Below, in pieces: positions 1 to 9,747 of a stretch of 64,000 bases of DNA. Below the pieces are notes generated by a model. The model was not told where the DNA came from. It did no database searches and saw nothing but the letters and a program-made list of their open reading frames with translations. The stretch lies in NCBI GenBank assembly GCA_001799995.1, contig MGUK01000039.1, positions 45,875 to 109,874 on the forward strand, read 5' to 3'. Positions within the stretch are counted from its first letter, which is position 1. Every line of letters starts with the position of its first letter. The stretch comes from Elusimicrobia bacterium GWF2_62_30. Its GTDB lineage: Bacteria; Elusimicrobiota; Elusimicrobia; Elusimicrobiales; UBA9959. A program made the translations under genes and the position numbers.

Positions 1-930
1 AGGCGGGTTGTTGATGAGGTGCACCACGGCCCGGGTATAGGAGAGCACGTCACCGGGCTCGACTATCAGCCCGCTGCGCTCGTTGATGGTAAAATCGCTC
101 AGCCCGCGCAGGCGCGGTATCACGCAGGCTACTCCCGACGCCTGAGCCTCGATCAGCGACAGGGACATGCCCTCCCGGGCGGCGGTCTTCGCGTAAATGT
201 GCATCATCGCCATCACTTCCGGCATATCGTTGCGCTCCCACAGCACGTCCACCTTGTGGCTGATGTCCAGTTTGCGGGCCAGGTCGCGGATGCGCTCGTC
301 CTTCTGCCCCACAAGGAGGAAATTGGTATTGGGCTGCACCGCCAGCACCTCTTTGGCCATAAGCAGGAAAAGTTCCTGCTCCTTGAAAGTGGGGTCCATG
401 CTGACGGTCCCGACCCGGTAGGGGCGCTTGAGGAACATGGCCGGCTTTATCAGCATGGCGCTTTCCCAGCGGCCGGTGTTTATGGCGGGGGGGACCATGA
501 AGACCTTGCGCTGGTTCACGCCGAACTTATAGAACTCCTCCTGGACGGAATTGCAGGCGGCCACGTAGCGGTCGATATACGGTTCCAGGCCGGCCAGCTT
601 TTCGAACGCGCGCTGGCCGCCCAGCTTCATCTGCGTCACGAAGATCTTCGACGAAGCCCGGGCTTTCTTAAGCGCCAGCGGGTTTAGCGCGGAGGGGTTG
701 TAGAAATGGACGATGTCCCAGCCTTCCGTCTCGAAAAAACCGAATTTTACGCCGAGGGTTATCGGGCGCGCGTTGATCTTCAGCTTCTGGCATTCCTCGT
801 AGAGCCGGCTCTTCTTGTTGCACAGGACGGCGGCGTTATGCCCCGTCTTAAGGAAGCGGGCGGCCGTATGAAGGGCCTGGTAGGAGACGATGTCCCAGTC
901 CTCGCTGTCGCAGATGTTGAGGATGTTCAC
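1..930 (-). CDS. GT-B glycosyltransferase, GT4-like (3' end cut by window)
   Basis: Missing from the ORF track because it starts with GTG and runs off the window; I translated it by hand. The open frame covers 310 codons. It begins VNILNICDSEDW and contains a GT-B C-terminal domain with the E-x7-E motif EGMSLSLIEA, which binds the sugar-nucleotide donor in GT4 enzymes, and ends in LIVEPGDVLSY. The GTG at 930 overlaps the TGA of the upstream TPR gene, suggesting translational coupling. The acceptor and sugar are unknown; a role in cell-envelope or surface polysaccharide synthesis is inferred. Confidence 0.8.
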   Translation of the reverse strand, partial: MNILNICDSEDWDIVSYQALHTAARFLKTGHNAAVLCNKKSRLYEECQKLKINARPITLGVKFGFFETEGWDIVHFYNPSALNPLALKKARASSKIFVTQMKLGGQRAFEKLAGLEPYIDRYVAACNSVQEEFYKFGVNQRKVFMVPPAINTGRWESAMLIKPAMFLKRPYRVGTVSMDPTFKEQELFLLMAKEVLAVQPNTNFLLVGQKDERIRDLARKLDISHKVDVLWERNDMPEVMAMMHIYAKTAAREGMSLSLIEAQASGVACVIPRLRGLSDFTINERSGLIVEPGDVLSYTRAVVHLINNPP

Positions 931-1673
931 CTTTTTGAGGTTCTCCCTTTAAGTTTTTCCAGCTCCCGCGCCGCGTTGCGCAGATAGGCAGGGTCCTTCG
1001 TCGTCACCAGGATGTCCGCGTAGATGGCCGCGGCCGCGGCGTAATTGCCGGCGCGCTTGTTCAGGAAAGCGGCGAGCTGCTTGAGCATCACGGGGCAGTC
1101 CGGGTCCTTCAGCATCGGGGCTATGGCCGAAGCCACCGCGTTCGGGTCCTTCGCTTTTGTATACCCTATAGCCGCCAGCACGGAAAGGTATTTCCATTCC
1201 TTCGGGGAATATCTCAGCCCGTAATTCAGCACGGCTTCGGCTTCGTCCGGGCGCTCCAGGTTGAAAGCGAGGGAGGCCGCGCTGTAAAGGCAGGCCGCGG
1301 TAAAACCGGGGTCAAGCTGGAGGATATGCAGGGACATGGGCAGGAAGTCGGGATACCTGCCCTTGCCGAAATCGGCGCCATGGTGGCAGTGATGTCCCGG
1401 CTTCCCGTGGCTTTCCAGCTCCTCTTGTTCCTCGTCGTCCGATAGTTCCCGGGTGCCGTAATACTGCATCAGGCGCACGAACCACAGGTCGGCGAAGAGC
1501 CGCCGCGCGCCAAAAGCCAGCGCGAACATATCCGCCGGGGCCCCGCCGCCTGCTTGCTTGATCTCGCCGGGAGGAGGGAACTGCGTGCGGTACCCCCGGA
1601 AGGCGGCCGAAGAGCCGGCGCCCCAGGCCAGGAGCGCCGCGAGCAGCAGGAATAGGCCGGCTCGCTTTTCCAT
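927..1673 (-). CDS. Exported TPR-like hypothetical protein
   Basis: 248 aa from the ATG at 1673, which overlaps the permease stop as ATGA. The track's 298-aa version uses an upstream start inside the permease gene and is rejected. Residues 1-25 form a hydrophobic signal or anchor segment (MEKRAGLFLLLAALLAWG). The body has helical repeats resembling TPRs (for example AACLYSAASLAFNLERPDEA) and a His-rich patch, HGKPGHHCHHG. It sits between an ABC permease and a glycosyltransferase in an overlapping chain, so it probably works with that transport system. Its specific function is not recognised. Confidence 0.7.
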   Translation of the reverse strand: MEKRAGLFLLLAALLAWGAGSSAAFRGYRTQFPPPGEIKQAGGGAPADMFALAFGARRLFADLWFVRLMQYYGTRELSDDEEQEELESHGKPGHHCHHGADFGKGRYPDFLPMSLHILQLDPGFTAACLYSAASLAFNLERPDEAEAVLNYGLRYSPKEWKYLSVLAAIGYTKAKDPNAVASAIAPMLKDPDCPVMLKQLAAFLNKRAGNYAAAAAIYADILVTTKDPAYLRNAARELEKLKGRTSKR

Positions 1674-2437
1674 CAGAATTCCTTGCGCCGCAGCAGCCAT
1701 AGCGCGGCCAGGTATGAGCCGCCGACCCAGGCGGCTGCGGAAACGAAGGCCGGGGCGCCCAGCACGCAGGCGGAGCCCGAAACATCCCGGGCGTTGAAAA
1801 GCTGCAGGTTCGGGATCAGCCATACGGCAGCGTTAAGAGCGGTGCCCTTAAGGCCGCCCGCCTGGTCCGCCAGGAACCGCGTTTCCGGCACGAAATGCCC
1901 CAGGGTCCACAGGATGCCGGAGATGACCAGCGTGGAGACCGGGGAAGTTGAGAACAGGGAGACGAAAAAAGCGAAAGAGGTTATCACCGCCAGTTTCAGG
2001 AAGGAGCCGCCCAGCGCCCAGGCGTAGAAGGGCGGGACGCCGAACCCCCTGAAGGACAGCAGGAGCAGGTGCATCAGCCCCATGACCGCGAGCATGAATG
2101 CGGAAGTGAGCAGCACGCCGGCCAGTTTCCCGGCCAGGTAGCTCCAGCGCGGTACCGGCCGGGAGAATACCAGGTAGATAGTCTTGGTTTCCGCCTCCTT
2201 GAGCAGCGAGGAGGAAGCGGAGAACAGCGCGTAAGCCAGGGCCGTAAGCTCGATGAGGGCCAGGCCCATGTCCGCCAGCACCCGGCCTTCCTGGTCCACC
2301 GCCATTACCCCGGCGAGCACGGAGGCGTAGATGGAAGTAAAAGCGAACACGGCGAAGAGGGTGAAGAAGCGGTTGCGCACGCTTTCCCTGAAGGAGTTGG
2401 AGGCGACCGCGGCGGCCGCGTACAGGGTATTTTTCAT
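1673..2437 (-). CDS. ABC-2 type transporter permease
   Basis: 254 aa with about six hydrophobic segments. The N-terminus (NSFRESVRNRFFTLFAVF) and the KTIYLVFSRPVPRWSYLAGK loop are typical of ABC-2 family membrane subunits paired with a separate ATPase. Its ATG overlaps the end of the ATPase gene by 4 nt and its stop overlaps the next start. It should sit in the inner membrane as a homodimer with the neighbouring ATPase; the substrate (lipid, polysaccharide or drug) cannot be told from sequence. Confidence 0.85.
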   Translation of the reverse strand: MKNTLYAAAAVASNSFRESVRNRFFTLFAVFAFTSIYASVLAGVMAVDQEGRVLADMGLALIELTALAYALFSASSSLLKEAETKTIYLVFSRPVPRWSYLAGKLAGVLLTSAFMLAVMGLMHLLLLSFRGFGVPPFYAWALGGSFLKLAVITSFAFFVSLFSTSPVSTLVISGILWTLGHFVPETRFLADQAGGLKGTALNAAVWLIPNLQLFNARDVSGSACVLGAPAFVSAAAWVGGSYLAALWLLRRKEF

Positions 2438-3171
2438 TTCACCGTCTCCACGAAAATGGCTTCAAGGCCCCCGGGCGCGGCTTCCCATTCCGCGCGCGTC
2501 ACCGTGCGGGCGAGGCTGCCGCGGACCATGATCAGCACGCGGGAGCACAGCTTCTCCACTTCGGAGATGCTGTGGGAAGAAAGAAAGATGGTGCAGCCGT
2601 CGGCGTTAAGGGCGGCCAGCAGGCCGCGGATGTCGTGGATGGCCAGCGGGTCCAGGCCGCTTACCGGCTCGTCGAGGACCAGCAGCCGCGGCTTGTGGAG
2701 CAGCGCCTGGGCGAGCCCGAGCCGCTGGAGCATGCCCTTGGAGAATTCGGAGATGCGCTTGCCGGCGTGGGGTTCGAGGCCGGTGCGCCGGAGGGCGCCC
2801 TCTACGCCCGCGGCCAGATCCGGCCCGCCAAGCCCCGAAAGGCGCCCGTAATAGGCGAGCACCGCCCCCGGTGATTCCTGGGGAGAGAAATACGGCAGTT
2901 CTGGCAGGAAGCCCACGCTCCCCTTTGCCGCCCGGCTGGTGGGGGGGAGCCCGAAGATCTCTACGGAGCCTGCGGTGGGGAACAGCAGGCCGGTGATCAG
3001 CTTCATTATCGTGGTCTTGCCCGCCCCGTTAAGGCCGAGCAAGCCGGTAACCTCGCCGGCGGGGATCTCGAAGGAGAGCTCTTTGACCGCGGTATGGTAC
3101 ACGGCGCCCAGGAGCTGGGGGCGCCTGTAGGTCTTTTCCACGCCGCGGAAGGAAACGGTCGGCCCGGTCAT
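2434..3171 (-). CDS. ABC transporter ATP-binding protein
   Basis: 245 aa, the usual length of a single nucleotide-binding domain. Walker A is GLNGAGKTT near residue 47, the signature helix is EFSKGMLQRLGLAQALL, Walker B is LLVLDEPVSGLD, and the H-loop is in FLSSHSISEVEKL. The family (ABC-2 exporters, CcmA/NatA-like) energises export through the adjacent permease. The start overlaps the DUF885 stop (ATGA at 3168-3171), placing it in the same transcript. Confidence 0.93.
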   Translation of the reverse strand: MTGPTVSFRGVEKTYRRPQLLGAVYHTAVKELSFEIPAGEVTGLLGLNGAGKTTIMKLITGLLFPTAGSVEIFGLPPTSRAAKGSVGFLPELPYFSPQESPGAVLAYYGRLSGLGGPDLAAGVEGALRRTGLEPHAGKRISEFSKGMLQRLGLAQALLHKPRLLVLDEPVSGLDPLAIHDIRGLLAALNADGCTIFLSSHSISEVEKLCSRVLIMVRGSLARTVTRAEWEAAPGGLEAIFVETVK

Positions 3172-4967
3172 CTGATTATTTTCTTCTCTTCCGCTTTCTG
3201 CCGCTTCACTTCCTCCTGTATCCTGTCGATCGGGATCTCGCCCATCTTCAGGAACAGCGTGTGGAACTTGCGCAGGTCGAAATATTTGGCCTCGGTACGC
3301 TCGTAATAGCGGCGCATTTCAAGTATCCTGTCGAGCCCGTAGACGTACGAGAAGCCGTCGGTCGGCGTGTGGGAAAGCTTCAGCACCTCGTTGTCCGCCT
3401 GCGTCTTGGTCATGAAAAGATTTTCCTGGAAGAACTCCGCGGCTTCCGTCTTGGTCCATTTCCTGGTATGCAGCGCCGTATCGGCATAGGCGCGGGCGCA
3501 GCGCAGCGCGCGCACGTAGCAGCGCAGGAAGCGGGACCAGTACGAAGAATAGAAGCCCATTTCCTCGGCCAGCAGCTCGGCGTAGCAGGCCCAGCCGTTG
3601 GTAACTACCGGCTGATGCGAAGCGCGGCGGATGCGGGAACGGTTGGAAGAGGCCTGGAAGCTGTGCAGGTGCAGCCCCGGCATAATGGCGTAGGCCGTAA
3701 GCAGCTCTATCTGCGAATAATTGAACCCGGCGGCCAGCACTTTCTCTTTAGCCGCTTCCGGGGTCCCGTCGGGGGGAAGCAGCACGAAAAGCTCGGAGAT
3801 GCGGGTATCGTCCAGCGAGAAGGAAGGAGCGTAGAAGACGTAAGGCAGCACCGACGCCATGAACCCGGGCATGCGCTTTATCAGCAGGCGCTGGCGGGGG
3901 AACTCCACCACCTTGTGCTCGTCGAAGTGCTGGTAGGCCCTGTCCATCTCGTCCTGGAAGACTTTAAGCACGTCGGTAGCCGGCGGGTGCTCCTTGGGAA
4001 GCTTCTCCATCACCCCTTTCCAGCCTTTTTCCCTGGCGAGCAGCGCGTCGACGCTCAGCGCTTCCTTAGCAAGCTCCTTCATCGCCGTCTTGAAGGCCGC
4101 TTTGGAATGGGAATAGGCCGCGCCGGGCGTCATATCCAGGGAGTGCAGGCGCTCCAGGTAAAAGCCGTACTCGGCGGAACCGGAGCGGAAATCCCCGTCG
4201 GAAACCGGCAGGATGTCCTTTTCCAGGAAAGCCGCGTACCTGACGAGCGCCGCCTTGACCTTCTCCATGGTATCGTCCACCTGCGTTTTTAGCAGGGGGT
4301 CGTACCTGGTGTAGGTGCGGAAAACCGCGACGAAATCGGAGATATTATTGAGGGAATCGTTGGACTGCTTTATGGCCTGGCGCGTCCAGATCTCAGGCGG
4401 CCGGGAAAGGTTCCTCTCGGCCTGCTCCAGCACGGCGGGCAGGGACTTCAGGCGGGAGAGCGCGTTGGCGGCGCGGGTGTTGTAATCCTCGTAGTCCTTG
4501 CTCATCATCTGGAAGACGAGAAAAAGCGGTTCCAGGTAGTACTGGGGCCGCTTGCCGAGCCGGTCGAGGTTCTCCATCTCGTAGATGTCGACCTCCATCA
4601 TGTGGTTCAGCGCTTCGTGGTCCACCTTCTGGGCCGGGTACATGGGGGCTTTATTGACGGCCAGGAGCTTGGTGCGCAGGTTGCGGAGCGCGGCCAGGTG
4701 CTTGCCGACCCGTTCCGGGGTGCGGGAGGTCAGGTAGGAGTCGGCGCCGTGCAGGCCCATGCGGGTGGCGTTCTCCGGATCGAACATCTGGACCGTGGCC
4801 AGGTACTGCTCGAAGATCTCGTTAAGCTTGGTGTTCTCCAGGGTGCCCTGGATATCCTCGGTGGTCAGCGTATCCTCGTAGGCGGGGACGGCGGGGGGCA
4901 AGCAGAGGGCGGCGGCGGACAAAAGTATACCTATGGAAAACTTTCGTCCGCTAAGTGAAGTTTTCAT
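3168..4967 (-). CDS. DUF885 family secreted protein, probably inactive peptidase
   Basis: 599 aa, the normal length for DUF885. Residues 1-29 are a signal peptide, so it is exported. The start has an AGAGG ribosome site. Active DUF885 metallopeptidases carry HExxPGHxxQ and an EGWALY-type motif. Here the matching segment reads YAIMPGLHLH and the second NGWACYAE, so the predicted His, Glu and His zinc ligands are replaced. It leads the ABC-transporter chain and may act as a binding or accessory protein. The family call is confident; the lack of catalysis is inferred from residues only. Confidence 0.8.
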   Translation of the reverse strand: MKTSLSGRKFSIGILLSAAALCLPPAVPAYEDTLTTEDIQGTLENTKLNEIFEQYLATVQMFDPENATRMGLHGADSYLTSRTPERVGKHLAALRNLRTKLLAVNKAPMYPAQKVDHEALNHMMEVDIYEMENLDRLGKRPQYYLEPLFLVFQMMSKDYEDYNTRAANALSRLKSLPAVLEQAERNLSRPPEIWTRQAIKQSNDSLNNISDFVAVFRTYTRYDPLLKTQVDDTMEKVKAALVRYAAFLEKDILPVSDGDFRSGSAEYGFYLERLHSLDMTPGAAYSHSKAAFKTAMKELAKEALSVDALLAREKGWKGVMEKLPKEHPPATDVLKVFQDEMDRAYQHFDEHKVVEFPRQRLLIKRMPGFMASVLPYVFYAPSFSLDDTRISELFVLLPPDGTPEAAKEKVLAAGFNYSQIELLTAYAIMPGLHLHSFQASSNRSRIRRASHQPVVTNGWACYAELLAEEMGFYSSYWSRFLRCYVRALRCARAYADTALHTRKWTKTEAAEFFQENLFMTKTQADNEVLKLSHTPTDGFSYVYGLDRILEMRRYYERTEAKYFDLRKFHTLFLKMGEIPIDRIQEEVKRQKAEEKKIIR

Positions 4968-4986
4968 GGAACAAACCTCTTTGACG

Positions 4987-5006
4987 CGGCCGGTCCTGCC
5001 CGGCCG
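4987..5006 (-). other. GC-rich hairpin between lon and the DUF885 gene
   Basis: A perfect 7-bp stem (CGGCCGG / CCGGCCG) with a 6-nt loop lies just downstream of the lon stop codon on the minus strand. No U-tract follows, so it is not a canonical intrinsic terminator; it could stabilise the lon 3' end or attenuate read-through into the next gene. Confidence 0.45.
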
Positions 5007-5010
5007 GGAT

Positions 5011-7380
<2,370 letters not shown>

Positions 7381-7423
7381 GTAAAAATATCTCCAGCAGC
7401 AACCGAGGGGGAGAGGCCCCGTA

Positions 7424-8029
7424 TTATTTCTTTTTGAAATCCAGTACGCCGTCGATGATGCCGTAGTCCTTGGCCTCGGAGGCGGAGAGGTAAAAATTCC
7501 TTTCCATGTCCGCGCGCATCTTTTCGGGAGACTTGCCGCAGTGCTTGGACAGGATCTCGATAAGGCGGGTCTTGTTCTCCTGCATCTCGCGGCTCTCTAT
7601 CTCGATGTCGGTGGCCTGACCTGAAATGCCGCCGCCGAAAATGAGGGGCTGGTGGATCATTATCCGGGCATTGGGCAGCGCGTAGCGCTTGCCCTTGGAG
7701 CCGGCGGCCAGCAGCACGGCGCCGAAGCTCATGGCCATGCCCATGCAGATGGTGGAGATGGGGGCCTTGATGAACTGCATCGTGTCGTACACGGCGAGGC
7801 CCGCGGTGACCATGCCGCCGGGGGAGTTGATGTAAAGATTGATATCTTTATCCGGGTCCTCGGCGTCGAGATACAGCAGCTGGGCTATCACCGTATTGGC
7901 CGAAGCCGTGGAGACCGCGCCCTCGGGATCGCCGAAGAAAATGATCCGGTCTTTCAGCAGGCGCGAGAAGATGTCGTAGGACACCATCGAGCCCTGGTTC
8001 CATTTTTCAAGAATTGTAGGTATTATCAT
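7424..8029 (-). CDS. clpP: ClpP-type serine peptidase with altered catalytic triad
   Basis: 201 aa, normal ClpP length. The oxyanion strand (YINSPGG), nucleophile Ser in [10 protein letters not shown] and His in IMIHQP are all present. The position of the catalytic Asp of Escherichia coli ClpP (TERDRFLS) reads MERNFYLS, an Asn. Listeria ClpP1 has the same Ser-His-Asn triad and depends on a partner ClpP, so this may be an inefficient or hetero-oligomeric subunit. It lies 22 nt downstream of tig, but no clpX follows; lon does. Confidence 0.95.
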   Translation of the reverse strand: MIIPTILEKWNQGSMVSYDIFSRLLKDRIIFFGDPEGAVSTASANTVIAQLLYLDAEDPDKDINLYINSPGGMVTAGLAVYDTMQFIKAPISTICMGMAMSFGAVLLAAGSKGKRYALPNARIMIHQPLIFGGGISGQATDIEIESREMQENKTRLIEILSKHCGKSPEKMRADMERNFYLSASEAKDYGIIDGVLDFKKK

Positions 8030-8051
8030 AGTTCCTCCCGGTTCTAAAACT

Positions 8052-9323
8052 TCAGGCCTGGGCCTTCTCTTCCTTGATCACCGCTTTTCCCTTGACCAGG
8101 TCCATGGTCTTGTTCTCCACCATGGAAGCCCTGATATATTCCCTGCGCTTCTCGAAAAGGTCGCGGCCTTTCGTTTTCTCGTCTTCCGTGTTAAGGCGCG
8201 CCAGCACCTTGTCCAGCTCCGCGCCCAGCTCGGCGTCGGTCGCCTCTATCTTTTCCTTCTTGGCGATGTGGTGCAGTATATAGGTAAGGGAAAGGTTGCG
8301 CTCGGCCACCGGGCGCAGGCGCTCCAGCAGCGCGTCGTCGGCGATGTTCTGGTCGGGGGGGAGGCGCTTCTTATAAAGTTCCACCAGCTCCTGGGCCTCC
8401 TCCTTCACCAGCGTCGGGGGGAGGGTGAACGGGTTGCTCTTTATCAGCGCGTCCTCTATCTGGCCGAGCAGGTCCTTCTCGGTCTTTTCGGCCGCGTTGT
8501 GCTCGAGCATTTTGCGCACGTTGGACTTTAATTCCTCCACCGTCTTTACGCCCGCTTCCTTCAGGAAATTCTCGTCCAGCTCGGGGACCACCTTTTCCTT
8601 TATCTCGACGACGACCACTTTAAAAAGGGCCTTCTTGTCGCCGAAAGGGGCGGTGAACTCCCGGGTCTCGCCTTTCTTGGCGCCGATCACGGCCTCGGCC
8701 AGGCCGGCGATGGTCTGCGGGGTGGAGAGATCCACGATCTCGCCTTTAACTTCGCCGCCGGGCACTTTCACGCCGTTCTCCCAGGTCTCGTAATCCACTA
8801 TCACAAAATGGTTCTTCGCCACCGGCGCGGCCTCCGGGACGGGTTTGAGGTAGGCGTTATATTCGCGCACCTGGTTGATATACTTCTCGACGTCCGCGTC
8901 CTCTATTTTTTTCGTGCGGCGCGTAGCGGCGATCTTCTCGTAGCCTTTCGGCTCTATCACCGGGGAACATTCGAACTGCAGTTCGAAGGACATCGCGCGG
9001 CCCGGTTCGTACTTGAGGCTCTTGACGAGCGGGGCCACGACGGGATTTATGGCGGCGCCCTTGATTATTTCCGGCAGCGCGGCCTTCGCCGAGATATCGA
9101 GCACCTCGTCCTTCACCATGGAAGGGAACTGTTCCTTGATCATCGAAAGCGGGACCTTCCCGACGCGGAAACCCGGGAGGGTCACCACGCTCTGAAGGCG
9201 CACCAGCGCCTCCTGCGAAGCTTCTCCCAGTATTTTGTCGTCGAGCGTGACCGAGAAGACGTGCACGCAGCCGTCCTGTTTGACTTTTTTTATCTTGTCG
9301 TTGAAGCCTAAAGTAATGCCCAT
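8052..9323 (-). CDS. tig: Trigger factor chaperone / prolyl isomerase
   Basis: 423 aa from the ATG at 9323, preceded by GGCGGAGGAATC; the longer ORF in the track runs into tRNA-Leu and is rejected. The ribosome-docking signature [10 protein letters not shown] is present near residue 50. A central FKBP-like domain ([21 protein letters not shown]) and a long helical C-terminal arm follow. Trigger factor binds nascent chains at the ribosome exit. It is first in the tig-clpP-lon operon, a common chaperone-protease pairing. Confidence 0.95.
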   Translation of the reverse strand: MGITLGFNDKIKKVKQDGCVHVFSVTLDDKILGEASQEALVRLQSVVTLPGFRVGKVPLSMIKEQFPSMVKDEVLDISAKAALPEIIKGAAINPVVAPLVKSLKYEPGRAMSFELQFECSPVIEPKGYEKIAATRRTKKIEDADVEKYINQVREYNAYLKPVPEAAPVAKNHFVIVDYETWENGVKVPGGEVKGEIVDLSTPQTIAGLAEAVIGAKKGETREFTAPFGDKKALFKVVVVEIKEKVVPELDENFLKEAGVKTVEELKSNVRKMLEHNAAEKTEKDLLGQIEDALIKSNPFTLPPTLVKEEAQELVELYKKRLPPDQNIADDALLERLRPVAERNLSLTYILHHIAKKEKIEATDAELGAELDKVLARLNTEDEKTKGRDLFEKRREYIRASMVENKTMDLVKGKAVIKEEKAQA

Positions 9324-9363
9324 GATTCCTCCGCCTTTAATTTGCTGGATCAAAACTGCATTA

Positions 9364-9447
9364 TGTCGGGACGGGGACTTGAACCCCGACGGGTGTAACC
9401 CCACATGGTCCTAAGCCATGCGCGTCTGCCAATTCCGCCATCCCGAC
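9364..9447 (-). tRNA. tRNA-Leu(UAG)
   Basis: 84 nt. Acceptor arms GTCGGGA/TCCCGAC with discriminator A, class II variable arm, T-loop GGTTCAAGTCC, and anticodon loop CTTAGGA giving anticodon UAG (reads CUA). The 3' CCA is not encoded. It lies 40 nt upstream of the tig start on the same strand. Confidence 0.95.
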
Positions 9448-9559
9448 CCGGAAAACCGGCCAAAAAAAAAGAGCAATGAGTAATTGAGTTTTCCGGGAAG
9501 GCAGACCCTTCGCCCTGTACTCGCCAGATATTACCCACTACTCTCGCCGAAAAACTGTT

Positions 9560-9631
9560 TGGGCCATACGGGATTCGAACCTGTAACCTTGCGCTTAAGA
9601 GGCGCCTGCTCTACCGTTGAGCTAATGGCCC
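9560..9631 (-). tRNA. tRNA-Lys(CUU)
   Basis: 72 nt. Acceptor GGGCCAT/ATGGCCC with discriminator A, D-arm GCTCAACGGTAGAGC, T-loop GGTTCGAATCC, and anticodon loop CTCTTAA giving CUU (reads AAG). CCA is not encoded. It precedes tRNA-Leu by about 110 nt on the same strand; that gap ends in a T9 run but holds no convincing hairpin or gene. Confidence 0.95.
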
Positions 9632-9639
9632 GCGTATTT

Positions 9640-9669
9640 ATTATACATAAAACTTTCCGTAGATTTCAA
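9640..9669 (-). promoter_or_regulatory. sigma70-like promoter for tRNA-Lys
   Basis: On the minus strand TTGAAA, an 18-bp spacer and TATAAT sit 8 nt before the first base of tRNA-Lys. The match and spacing are good for a housekeeping promoter. It is divergent from the SpoIID gene promoter. Confidence 0.7.
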
Positions 9670-9710
9670 AATCTTCCTCAAAAAAACGCCGCGCGCCGCC
9701 CGGCACGGCC

Positions 9711-9740
9711 TTGTTAGCCGGGACCGCTAATTGCTACATT
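9711..9740 (+). promoter_or_regulatory. Promoter giving a probable leaderless SpoIID-like transcript
   Basis: TTGTTA, 18 bp, TACATT, then 7 nt to the ATG at 9748. No ribosome-binding site is present and transcription would start at or next to the start codon. Confidence 0.5.
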
Positions 9741-9747
9741 TACTGTA

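Noticed and set aside
19-987. Plus-strand ORFs at 19-687, 197-421 and 706-987
   Set aside because: They are shadows of the minus-strand GT4 gene, which translates to a coherent GT-B protein with E-x7-E; the shadow proteins have no recognisable domain.
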